DNA of 64,000 nt from Planctomycetota bacterium (GTDB lineage Bacteria; Planctomycetota; UBA1135; GCA-002686595): assembly GCA_016795325.1 (NCBI GenBank), contig JAEUHY010000016.1, positions 1-64,000 of the forward strand, read 5' to 3'. Under the pieces are notes generated by a model. The model was not told where the DNA came from. It searched no databases and was given only the letters and a program-made list of their open reading frames with translations. The position numbers and the translations under genes were made by a program. Positions within the stretch are counted from its first letter, which is position 1, and each line of letters begins with the position of its first letter. This document shows, in pieces, positions 22,673 to 30,870 of the stretch.

Positions 22673-23984
22673 ACACTGGATGTTCTTCGGGACGTTTGCC
22701 CAGAAGGACTTCTTCGAGTACCCACAGAAGGGTACCTACGACGGCGTGATCCTGAACGCGAACATGGTCGCGCACGCGCCGGCGGGACTCGCCGCGTTCC
22801 TTCAAGAGAAGCGCGCAGGTGGCAAGTACCTGATCGACCCTCTCACGCATGCGTTTCAGCATGACCCGAGTGTGATTGCCGACGGCGAGGGCGAAACTAA
22901 ATCGTCGATCCGCTCGCTCGCAGAGCACTACGGAGATCCGATCCTCTCGCTTGCAGGGAAACGACCCCTTCGCCCCAAGGACCTCGCCGGTGAAGCCCTT
23001 GCCAACGTCGTGAACCGATGCGTCGCGTTTCAGCGGGAGTATTTGCCCGCAAACATGAAAAAGACCGACGCCGCCAAGTACCTCGAGGATCAGGCGACGC
23101 AGGAACCGTACGCTGTCGTAGCTCCGTACTTCTTCTTGACCGAGGCAACCATCGACCAGTGGCTTGCGGTGTGTGTTGAGTCCGTGCAGCTTACGCGGAA
23201 AGCAGTCGCGGCTGAAGGCCCGCGCGTGTTCGGATCTGTGGTTGTCAGCCAAGGCGTCGTTACCAACAAGGTGGCACGCGAAAAGGTAGCCGGAGCGTTT
23301 GCCTCCACGTCCGCCGACGGGTTCTTGCTGTGGGTCGACAACCTCGATGAACAAAGTGCCGGCGGGTCCGAGCTTGCGGGCCTCATCTCGCTCGCGAGAG
23401 CCCTCCGTGACGGCACACGCGAAGTCATTAACATCCACGGCGGCTACTTCTCTGTGCTCGTCGCCGGTGCCGCGGGAGCAAACGCAATGTCGGGCGTGGC
23501 GCACGGCCCTGAGTTCGGTGAATTCAGAAGCGTGGTGCCTGTCGGCGGCGGCATCCCCATCGCTCGCTACTACGTCCCTAAGCTGCATGCGCGGGTCCGC
23601 TATCGCGACGCTCTGCGAATGTTCCGCGAGCAGGGTTGGCTTGACAAGGCGACAGTGTTCCACGAGGCGGTGTGCAACTGTGCCGAGTGTCAGGCAACGC
23701 TGAGCGGCGATCCCGGCAGGTTCACGCTGTTTGGGGAAGGCAACGCGAAGAGCGTGCGCCGCCGTCAGGGGATCGTCCGAATTGAGTTTCCAACGCGGGA
23801 GGCGTCGCAGCGTTGCCTCAAGCACTACCTTCACCAGAAACGTCGGGAGTACCTCCAAGCCGCAAGTGCTCCGAAGGCTCTGCTGCTCCGAGAGCTCGCG
23901 GAAGGGGCGGAACTGTTCGAGGAGGTTGCGGGACTCGACGGCGTTGCGCACCTCCGTCTGTGGGAGACGGTCCTGCGCGGGTAG
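22662..23984 (+). CDS. TGT-like (tRNA-guanine transglycosylase superfamily?) protein, last gene of the four-gene operon
   Basis: A 440-residue protein. A TIM-barrel-like series of strands is visible: 'YDGVILNANMVAHAPAGLAAF', 'YLIDPLTHAFQH', 'GFLLWVDNLDE', 'EVINIHGGYFSVLVAG', 'SGVAHGPEFGEF' and 'VVPVGGGIPIARYYVPKLH'. Then comes CNCAEC (about 346-351), with His in 'CLKHYLHQKRREY' about 35-40 residues later. Cys-x-Cys-x-x-Cys...His near the C-terminus is the zinc site of tRNA-guanine transglycosylases and of the related DpdA enzymes that insert 7-deazaguanine into DNA. I infer a TGT-like fold on this basis only; the catalytic Asp is not identified with certainty. Position in a nuclease/membrane operon suggests nucleic-acid modification or base sensing. 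Confidence 0.6.
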   Translation: MSIEHWMFFGTFAQKDFFEYPQKGTYDGVILNANMVAHAPAGLAAFLQEKRAGGKYLIDPLTHAFQHDPSVIADGEGETKSSIRSLAEHYGDPILSLAGKRPLRPKDLAGEALANVVNRCVAFQREYLPANMKKTDAAKYLEDQATQEPYAVVAPYFFLTEATIDQWLAVCVESVQLTRKAVAAEGPRVFGSVVVSQGVVTNKVAREKVAGAFASTSADGFLLWVDNLDEQSAGGSELAGLISLARALRDGTREVINIHGGYFSVLVAGAAGANAMSGVAHGPEFGEFRSVVPVGGGIPIARYYVPKLHARVRYRDALRMFREQGWLDKATVFHEAVCNCAECQATLSGDPGRFTLFGEGNAKSVRRRQGIVRIEFPTREASQRCLKHYLHQKRREYLQAASAPKALLLRELAEGAELFEEVAGLDGVAHLRLWETVLRG

Positions 23985-24302
23985 CGGTGGGGTGGCTGCT
24001 GGGTGCCAAGACGTTCGAAGGGACCCCGGTGGAATTGGCACTCCGCTGCTTGCTGAGGCGGATCCCCGATTGCGACTGCCGCGAGTGTCACGGTGGCGAC
24101 ACAGTCAACGCTGAGATCTCCACGCGCGTGGCCCCAATGGTCGACCCCCTCTGAGGCCTCGCGAGTTGGCTCCGTCGAGCGGCACCCGTCTGCGGCTCGC
24201 GCGAGGGTCGTTCGCTCGGAGCGTATCCATGCGGTGCTTTCCCGCTCGATGGATCGTCTGCCACCAACCGTCACAAATCGCGGGCGACTGCCCGCGCGAG
24301 CG

Positions 24303-24470
24303 AAAAATCGCGGAAGGGTGCGGAAACGCCGACGCGGCGCCGAGATGCCGCCACATTGTTGCCACTTAGCGACGCCGTCGGAATTCAGAGGCCTAGTGAC
24401 AGCCGGGATTCCCAAGGGATTTTGTTTCGCCCGTGCAGATTCGAACCGCAGGCCTTCGGTGTTGCAGAAT
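24303..24470. repeat. Direct repeat at left edge of the restriction island
   Basis: Partner of 32559-32720 in the same orientation, with short gaps. Shared blocks are AAAAT(C/T)GCGGA, GCCACATT--(T/C)GCCA, GCGGAAT-type segments, the GA-TT...GTTTTG/GATTTTG run, CGCCCG--C and ATTCGAAC, then CCTTC-G. The right copy includes the 3' half of the tRNA-Arg gene. The pair encloses 8.2 kb with the complete hsd operon, as expected for attL/attR of an old insertion at the tRNA. Confidence 0.55.
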
Positions 24471-24514
24471 CTGGGTGGTGCGCCTAGTTCGGCGGCCGTA
24501 TGAATCACGGGCGA
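24427..24514 (-). pseudogene. tRNA-like remnant (acceptor stem and T-arm kept)
   Basis: On the minus strand an 88-nt segment starts TCGCCCG and ends CGGGCGA, giving a perfect 7-bp acceptor stem. A T-arm (TGCGG-TTCGAAT-CTGCA, four of five pairs) lies directly before the 3' strand, preceded by GAAGG as in the intact tRNA-Arg. A D-arm is weak (TTC/GAA) and no proper anticodon arm is found; there is no encoded CCA. I read it as a decayed tRNA or a tRNA-mimicking attachment site. Confidence 0.5.
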
Positions 24515-24863
24515 CATCTCGTTCCAAACCGCCCCGGCGAACGGCTACGCGCGTGTCCGAGCCCCGACCGGAGTTCATGGCGTAGGTGCTCCGCTGCGAA
24601 CGGACCCTCTGAACCGTGGTTGTCGTGTAGCCGGAAGGGACCGGCCAGTGCCGTCCCGCACGGAAGGGGGCGCCGCGGGTGGAGTCGGCGACGCGCACGC
24701 GCGTCCCCTCGATACCATCCTCGACCAACGCGACTCTCCGGCCGCCGCTCGTCTACCCGCGCCGTCCCCGGGGCGCCGCCGTGAACGATGGCTCGCTCGT
24801 CGGAGCGGGCACGCTCGGCATCTGCACCTCCCGTAGGTGGTTGGATCGTCGGCGACATCTGCC

Positions 24864-27716
24864 ATGCTTCCGGGCCTGAGCATGACCCCCACGCCCGAAC
24901 AACTCGCCCGCCAGGCGATCGACGCCGCGCTTGCGGCTGCCGGCTGGCTCGTCCAGGACCGAGCGGATGCGAACCTCCACGCCGGCCGGGGCGTCGCTGT
25001 GCGGGAGTTCAAGCTGGAGCGGGGCCACGGTTTCGCGGATTACCTGCTGTTCGTGGACGGGCGGGCCGTCGGAGTCCTCGAAGCCAAGAAGGGTGGGGAG
25101 CCACTTCGCGCCCACGAGCGTCAGGCCGAGCGCTACTCGGACGGACTCCGCGCGACACTCGACGCGCCTGTGAAGCCGCTGCCGTTCCTGTACCTCAGCA
25201 ACGGCGCAGAGACCCTGTTCGCGAACCTGCTCGACCCGGACACCCGCACGCGCGAGGTGTTCGCCGTCCACCAGCCGGAAACACTGGCGGAGTGGCTGCA
25301 GGCCGAGACCCTGCATCAGTGGGTGCAGTCGACCGGCGCGTACACCGCAGCCGACGACACGAAGCCGTCGACGCTGCGCGCGCGACTACGGGCGCTGCCC
25401 GAGCTGCAACGAGGTCGCCTCTACCCGAACCAGATCCAGGCGATCACCAACCTCGAACGCTCGTTCCGCGACAACCGCCCGCGAGCGCTGGTTCAGATGG
25501 CCACCGGGTCAGGCAAGACCATCACCGCAGTGTCGGCGATCTACCGGCTGATCAAGTTCGGCGGTGCACGGCGCGTGCTGTTCCTCGTCGACCGGACCAA
25601 CCTCGGCGAGCAGGCCGAGAAGGAGTTCCAAGCCTTCCGGTCGCCGGACGACAACCGCAAGTTCACCGAGCTGTACAACGTCCAGCGGCTGACCACGCAG
25701 ACCATCGGCGCATCGACCAAGGTCGTCATCACGACGATCCAGCGCCTCTACTCGATGCTCCGCGGCGAGCAGGACTTCGATGAAGCGAACGAGGATGGTT
25801 CGCCGTTCGCGGGCACGCCGGCTCCGGCCGAGGCCCTACCCGTCGCCTACAACCGCGCCATCCCGCCCGAGTTCTTCGACGTGATCTTCGTCGACGAGTG
25901 CCATCGATCGATCTACTCGCTCTGGCGGCAGGCGTTGGAGTACTTCGACGCCTTCCTCGTGGGGCTCACCGCGACGCCGGCCGCGCACACGTACGGGTTC
26001 TTCCGCCAGAACCTCGTGATGGAGTACGGGCACGATGAAGCTGTCGCCGACGGCGTCAACGTCGACTTCGAGGTCTACCGCATCCGCACCAAGATCACTG
26101 AGCAAGGCGGCAAGATCGAGGCGACCGGCGAACCAGTTCTGGGCGTGCGCGACCGCCGCACGCGCAAGACCCGTTGGCAGGCGCCCGACGAGCCGGTCAC
26201 CTACGCGGCGACCGACCTCGACCGCGCCGTGGTCGCTCGTGACCAGCTCCGCACCGTCGTGCGCGCCTTCCGCGATCGGCTCTTCACCGAGATCTTCCCG
26301 GGCCGGACCGAAGTCCCGAAGACGCTGGTCTTCTGCAAGGACGACAACCACGCCGAGGATGTCGTCGACGTGCTCCGGGAGGAGTTCGCCAAGGGCAACG
26401 AGTTCTGCCAGAAGATCACGTACAAGGTCCAGGGGAAGAAGCCGGCGGACCTGATCCAGGAGTTCCGAAACAGCTACTACCCGCGCATCGCGGTCACCGT
26501 GGACCTCGTCGCAACCGGAACCGACATCAAGCCGATCGAGGTCGTCGTCTTCCTGCGCACGGTGAAGAGCCGCGTCCTGTTCGAGCAGATGAAGGGGCGC
26601 GGCGTTCGCGTCATCGACCCCAACGACCTGCGCGCAGTCACGCCGGACGCCAAGGCGAAGACGCACTTCGTGATCGTCGACTGCGTCGGCGTGACCGAAC
26701 AGGAAGACCTCGCGGACACTCAGCCGCTCGAACGCTGCAAAACGGTTCCGCTGCAGTCCCTCCTCGAACAGGTGGCGTTCGGGAGCGTCGACACTGGCGT
26801 GATGTCGTCCGTCGCCAGTCGCTTGGCGCGACTTGACCGTCAGTTCGACGAGATCCAACGAGACCGGCTGCTGAAGAAGTCCGGCGGCGTGCCGTTGTCC
26901 GCGATCAGCCACGGGATCGTGGAGGCGCTCGACCCGGACGTACAGGAGGCCGAGGCGCGCCAGCGCCATGGCGTACCGGCGGACGCGACGCCGACGGACG
27001 ATCAACTTCGTGAAGCCCTAGAGCGGCTGCTGCGCAGTGCCGCGGAACCGATCGCGAAGAACCCTGACCTCCGCCGTGCGCTAGTCGATGCGCGCCGCGA
27101 GCTCGAGCAGATGATCGACGAGGTCAGCAAAGACGAACTGCTCGGCGCGGGCATGTCGGCGGACGCGCAGGCCAAGGCCAAGGCGCTGGTGCGCACGTTC
27201 GAGCAGTTCCTCGCCGAGAAGCGCGACGAGATCGCAGCGCTTCAGGTCTTCTACTCAGTCCCGCACAAGCGGCGGCTGCGCTACGAGGACATCAAGGCGC
27301 TGGCCGACGCGATCAAGGCGCCGCCTCTGTCGTGCACGCCCGAGCGGCTGTGGCATGCCTACGAGGTGTTGGAGCGAAGCCGCGTGCGCGGCGCGTCAGG
27401 TCAGCGGTTGCTGACGGACCTCGTATCGCTCGTGCGGTACGCACTCCACAAGGAGAACGAGCTGGTGCCGTTCGCCGATGGGGTCAAGGAGCGGTTCGCG
27501 GCGTGGATCGGCCAGCAGAGTGGGCGCTTCACCGCGGAGCAGGTGCGGTGGCTCGAGATGATCCGCGAACAAGTCGCCACGAGCATCGAGATCACCATCG
27601 ACGACTTCGACGAGGTGCCGTTCGCGCAGGAAGGTGGGCTCGGGCGGGCGCAGCAGGTGTTCGGCGGCAAGCTGGCTGACGTGCTGCGTGAGGTGAACGA
27701 GGTGCTGGCGGCATGA
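24864..27716 (+). CDS. hsdR: Type I restriction enzyme R subunit
   Basis: About 950 residues, within the usual 900-1100. An N-terminal PD-(D/E)xK nuclease (about 10-110) has Asp in 'HGFADYLLFVDG' and 'VGVLEAKKGG'. The SF2 translocase motor follows: Walker A 'MATGSGKT', DEAD-type 'VFVDECHRS', motif III 'LTATP', motif VI 'EQMKGRGVRV'. The C-terminal helical part (about 640-950) binds the methylase core. It cuts unmodified DNA after translocation, together with HsdM2S. Start is uncertain (ATG 24864 or 24882, GTG 24837). Its stop overlaps the hsdS start (ATGA, 27713-27716). First gene of hsdR-hsdS-X-hsdM, an unusual order with hsdM last. Confidence 0.95.
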   Translation: MLPGLSMTPTPEQLARQAIDAALAAAGWLVQDRADANLHAGRGVAVREFKLERGHGFADYLLFVDGRAVGVLEAKKGGEPLRAHERQAERYSDGLRATLDAPVKPLPFLYLSNGAETLFANLLDPDTRTREVFAVHQPETLAEWLQAETLHQWVQSTGAYTAADDTKPSTLRARLRALPELQRGRLYPNQIQAITNLERSFRDNRPRALVQMATGSGKTITAVSAIYRLIKFGGARRVLFLVDRTNLGEQAEKEFQAFRSPDDNRKFTELYNVQRLTTQTIGASTKVVITTIQRLYSMLRGEQDFDEANEDGSPFAGTPAPAEALPVAYNRAIPPEFFDVIFVDECHRSIYSLWRQALEYFDAFLVGLTATPAAHTYGFFRQNLVMEYGHDEAVADGVNVDFEVYRIRTKITEQGGKIEATGEPVLGVRDRRTRKTRWQAPDEPVTYAATDLDRAVVARDQLRTVVRAFRDRLFTEIFPGRTEVPKTLVFCKDDNHAEDVVDVLREEFAKGNEFCQKITYKVQGKKPADLIQEFRNSYYPRIAVTVDLVATGTDIKPIEVVVFLRTVKSRVLFEQMKGRGVRVIDPNDLRAVTPDAKAKTHFVIVDCVGVTEQEDLADTQPLERCKTVPLQSLLEQVAFGSVDTGVMSSVASRLARLDRQFDEIQRDRLLKKSGGVPLSAISHGIVEALDPDVQEAEARQRHGVPADATPTDDQLREALERLLRSAAEPIAKNPDLRRALVDARRELEQMIDEVSKDELLGAGMSADAQAKAKALVRTFEQFLAEKRDEIAALQVFYSVPHKRRLRYEDIKALADAIKAPPLSCTPERLWHAYEVLERSRVRGASGQRLLTDLVSLVRYALHKENELVPFADGVKERFAAWIGQQSGRFTAEQVRWLEMIREQVATSIEITIDDFDEVPFAQEGGLGRAQQVFGGKLADVLREVNEVLAA

Positions 27717-29164
27717 GAGGGATTCCGGAGTCCTGGCGGGAGATGACTCTCGGCGATGTTCGCGAGGGCCGTGGAACCACATTGGACCCTGCGAAGCATC
27801 CGGGAACGTCCTTCGAGCTTTACAGCATTCCGAGCTTCCCATCACGCAAACCGGAGTTTGTGGCAGGGCGCGAGGTTGGCTCAACCAAGCAAGTAGTTGC
27901 TCCCGGGACGGTTCTCGTCAGCAAGATCAACCCGCGAATCAACCGTGTCTGGGTTGTCGGCGCCGCATCCGGCGTTCCTCAGATCGCATCGACGGAGTGG
28001 ATTCCGTTCCCACCGGTCGAAGGGATCGACCCCGATTTCCTAGCCTACTACCTCCAGCGCGACCACTTCCGAAACCACCTTGCCGCCAACGTCTCGGGTG
28101 TGGGTGGATCCTTAATGCGTGTCCGCCCAGCTGCACTCGATGCGTACCCCCTGGTCGTTGCACCAGTGAAGGAGCAGCGCGCGATCGTCGCCGCCATCGA
28201 CTCCCACTTCTCCCGCCTCGACGCCGCGACCGCGACCCTGGAGCACGTGCAGCGCAACCTTGAGCGCTACCGTGCCTCCGTGCTCAAGGCCGCCGTCGAA
28301 GGCCGCCTCGTGCCGACCGAAGCCGAGCTCGCCAGGAAGGAAGGCCGCAGCTACGAGCCCGCCGCCGTCCTGCTGAAGCGCATCCTCGCCGAGCGCCGCC
28401 GCCGCTGGGAGGAAGCCGAACTCGCCAAGCTGAAGTCCAAGGGCAAGGCGCCGACCGACGACCGCTGGAAGGCGCGCTACGTCGAGCCCGCGGAACCCGA
28501 TACCGCTGGGCTGCCCGTTCTGCCAGAGGGCTGGTGCTGGGCGACGTTGCCAATGCTCGGCGAGATCGATCGCGGTCGTTCGCGACATCGTCCCCGGAAC
28601 GATCCTCGCCTTCTGGGTGGAACGTATCCCTTCATCCAAACGGGTGACGTGCGCTGCGCCGATGGCTTCATTCGCTCGTTCACCAGCACCTACTCCGAGT
28701 TCGGGTTGGCCCAAAGCAGGCTGTGGCCGGCCGGAACCCTCTGCATCACGATTGCCGCGAACATCGCCGAGACGGCCATCCTCGGATTCGAGGCATGCTT
28801 CCCGGACAGCATCGTCGGGTTCGTCAATGCAGAGAGGCCGGTTCTGGTGAGATTCACTGAGCTGTTCCTCCGAACCGCCAAGGCAGCTCTGGAACGTTTT
28901 GCTCCGGCGACTGCACAGAAGAACATCAACCTTCAGACTCTCACGGAAGTGGCTGTGCCATTGCCACCGGAGGCTGAGATCCGTCGGATCGTCGACGGCG
29001 TGGAGGCCGAGCTGGAACGCGCGCGCAGGGTGGCGCACGACTCGATGCGGCCCGCTCTCGGCATCGCCCGCCTCCGCCAGTCCATCCTCAAGTGGGCTTT
29101 CGAGGGCCGCTTGGTGAACGCTGAGTCGTGCGCTGTGCCGAGCATCGCCGTGTCGCAGTCATGA
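27713..29164 (+). CDS. hsdS: Type I restriction-modification specificity subunit
   Basis: A 483-residue protein with two target-recognition domains. TRD1 (about 1-150; 'PESWREMTLGDV') and TRD2 (about 255-425; 'PEGWCWATLPMLGEID') are each followed by a conserved helical spacer: 'FSRLDAATATLEHVQRNLER..SVLKAAVEGRLVP' at about 160-195 and 'RLRQSILKWAFEGRLV' near the end. The two TRDs read the two halves of the bipartite recognition site. The central spacer carries a long charged helix (about 205-245). The recognised site cannot be read from sequence. Overlaps hsdR and the next gene by 4 bp each. Confidence 0.93.
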   Translation: MRGIPESWREMTLGDVREGRGTTLDPAKHPGTSFELYSIPSFPSRKPEFVAGREVGSTKQVVAPGTVLVSKINPRINRVWVVGAASGVPQIASTEWIPFPPVEGIDPDFLAYYLQRDHFRNHLAANVSGVGGSLMRVRPAALDAYPLVVAPVKEQRAIVAAIDSHFSRLDAATATLEHVQRNLERYRASVLKAAVEGRLVPTEAELARKEGRSYEPAAVLLKRILAERRRRWEEAELAKLKSKGKAPTDDRWKARYVEPAEPDTAGLPVLPEGWCWATLPMLGEIDRGRSRHRPRNDPRLLGGTYPFIQTGDVRCADGFIRSFTSTYSEFGLAQSRLWPAGTLCITIAANIAETAILGFEACFPDSIVGFVNAERPVLVRFTELFLRTAKAALERFAPATAQKNINLQTLTEVAVPLPPEAEIRRIVDGVEAELERARRVAHDSMRPALGIARLRQSILKWAFEGRLVNAESCAVPSIAVSQS

Positions 29165-30870
29165 GCGAGCTTCGTGTGAGCGGCGGCGACCGAATCTGTC
29201 GGTACCTCGCGGTGCCGGCCTCCAACATCCACAAGCCGCAGTTTGTTGCGCATCTGGAGTCCCTCGGCATAAAGCTGCCAAGCACGCTTCCTCTCGAGGA
29301 AATCGTCGGTCGTGGCTGGATCAGACCCAGATACCGCATTCCGATTCCCTCGGAAGCGTTGCTTGCATGGATCAACTTCCCGGTCAACCCGCGCGAGGGA
29401 GCGGATCGTTGCCCCGAAGAACACTCGTGGGGGCTCGGGGTCTGGGGCGCAGCGACTTCGTTGTGGCCGGACCGAGATCGACCCGTCGAGAAACTCTGGC
29501 AGCACTGGCTCGACGACCCGGACAACGATCTCGGACAGGTTGCGCGTGCGAACGCGATCGATCCGAGTGTCGCTTCGGCGACGCCCCCAGTGCTTCGACA
29601 CCCTCGACATCAGAAGGATGTCCGACCGTGGGTCGACTTCTTCGCAGACTGGCAGGTTTACCACTTGGCCGAACTGCTGGAGCGTGCGCGCTTCACCGCG
29701 TTTATCGGCACCGGGCACGGCGACCACTGCGCCGCGCAATGCCGTTGGCACGCCGATCACTTCGAGCAGTCCGCGCTCGACTTGAATCGGTGGTGGGAGG
29801 AACGCAGCTCGGTTCACGGTTGGATCTCCAGCTACAGAACGATTCTCGCGAACTGCATGGACCGAGAGTCTTTCCGACACGATGCGCGTCTTGGCGCTCG
29901 CGCATGGGCGCAGCAGCATGGGCTCGACGCCGAGAAGATCCGGCTCGGCCTTCGCGACACACTGCTCACCCTCTGGAGCAGATGGCACGATCGCCCGCCG
30001 CTGGGAAGCAGCCGGTTGCTGCTGCGTCTGCAAGAGGACATCCAGTTCGCGACGGAGATGCTGGAGGACCTGACGGACAAGCCAGTCGACCCTTTCGATG
30101 AGTTCTGGTTTTCGAACGATCGTGAGCGCCGTCAGTGGGCGCAACTCATCGATGCGCTGCCGTACGAAGAGTGGGTCGCACGTCGGGATTTCCCCTGCAG
30201 GACGGCGCACTACCAGAAGGAATTCCCTGAGACCCTCCGGCACGGCAAGGGCCAGCTAGCTCTGTTACTGGCCCAGCACTGGCCATCTTGCGCGCCGTTG
30301 CGCCGATTCTGCCTCGCATGGATGCGCCTTCATGGTGAGCTGAGCGGCCGCCATCGGGATCTGCCGGCGGCGGCCACTATCAAGACCAACGAACGCATCG
30401 AGCAGTTCAACTTGATCGCGCTTCACACGGAGCGAGTCCTGCGATTCGTCGACGACCACATGCATACCGGCCGTTCGAAGCAGCCGCGTTCCAACGACGT
30501 CGTCGTCGCAGCCATCCTTCGATCTGTTGCGGTGGTGGCCCCGAGTGCGGTCGTCAGCGAGCAGTGGGTGAAGGATGAAGTTCGCGAACGGACCGCATTA
30601 CACGCCGTGCCACCAGCGAGTGACGCGATCTGCACCCCGAGCAGCGTGGGCACGGGCGACTCGAATGCCGACTCGGTCATCGCGGCGCACTTGAATGCCC
30701 TGATCGCGCGGAACTATGCCGCGCATCATGACTACCTCGACGACGCACTGATCTATCCCAACCGCGACGGGACCAAGCCGCACGCGGGAGCCCTGCTGCT
30801 CTCTAGTTGCCTGCTCGTTGTGATCGCCGCCCTGCTCTCCTTGCCTCCAGACGGCACCGCCAAACCATGA
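29161..30870 (+). CDS. Unrecognised protein with C-terminal HEPN-like motif, inside the type I operon
   Basis: A 569-residue protein from ATG 29161, which overlaps the hsdS stop; its own stop overlaps the hsdM start, so it is fully embedded in the operon. No known domain is recognised in the first 450 residues (Trp/His-rich, mostly helical; 'GTGHGDHCAAQCRWHADHFE'). The C-terminus has 'LIARNYAAHHDYLDD' (Arg about 517), matching the R-x4-6-H active-site motif of HEPN ribonucleases. A hydrophobic helix follows (about 545-563, 'ALLLSSCLLVVIAALL'). Accessory RNases guarded by type I systems (PrrC, RloC) are known; this one is not an obvious homologue. A back-up abortive RNase is my inference. Confidence 0.75.
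   Translation: MSELRVSGGDRICRYLAVPASNIHKPQFVAHLESLGIKLPSTLPLEEIVGRGWIRPRYRIPIPSEALLAWINFPVNPREGADRCPEEHSWGLGVWGAATSLWPDRDRPVEKLWQHWLDDPDNDLGQVARANAIDPSVASATPPVLRHPRHQKDVRPWVDFFADWQVYHLAELLERARFTAFIGTGHGDHCAAQCRWHADHFEQSALDLNRWWEERSSVHGWISSYRTILANCMDRESFRHDARLGARAWAQQHGLDAEKIRLGLRDTLLTLWSRWHDRPPLGSSRLLLRLQEDIQFATEMLEDLTDKPVDPFDEFWFSNDRERRQWAQLIDALPYEEWVARRDFPCRTAHYQKEFPETLRHGKGQLALLLAQHWPSCAPLRRFCLAWMRLHGELSGRHRDLPAAATIKTNERIEQFNLIALHTERVLRFVDDHMHTGRSKQPRSNDVVVAAILRSVAVVAPSAVVSEQWVKDEVRERTALHAVPPASDAICTPSSVGTGDSNADSVIAAHLNALIARNYAAHHDYLDDALIYPNRDGTKPHAGALLLSSCLLVVIAALLSLPPDGTAKP

Larger units (their letters stand above)
23985..24863. other. 880-bp intergenic region with left copy of an island-edge repeat
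   Basis: No reading frame here has convincing protein content. A minus-strand frame through 23831-24517 and plus-strand frames reading 'ARADSNRRPSVLQ' are the usual translation artefacts of tRNA-like sequence. The region contains the direct repeat 24303-24470 and the tRNA-like remnant 24427-24514. The last 340 bp before hsdR (24.5-24.86 kb) show nothing definite and should hold the hsdR promoter. Confidence 0.5.

Noticed and set aside
24093..24503. Possible small gene reading 'RADSNRRPSVLQ'
   Set aside because: Typical translation artefact of tRNA-like sequence; it overlaps the tRNA-like remnant.
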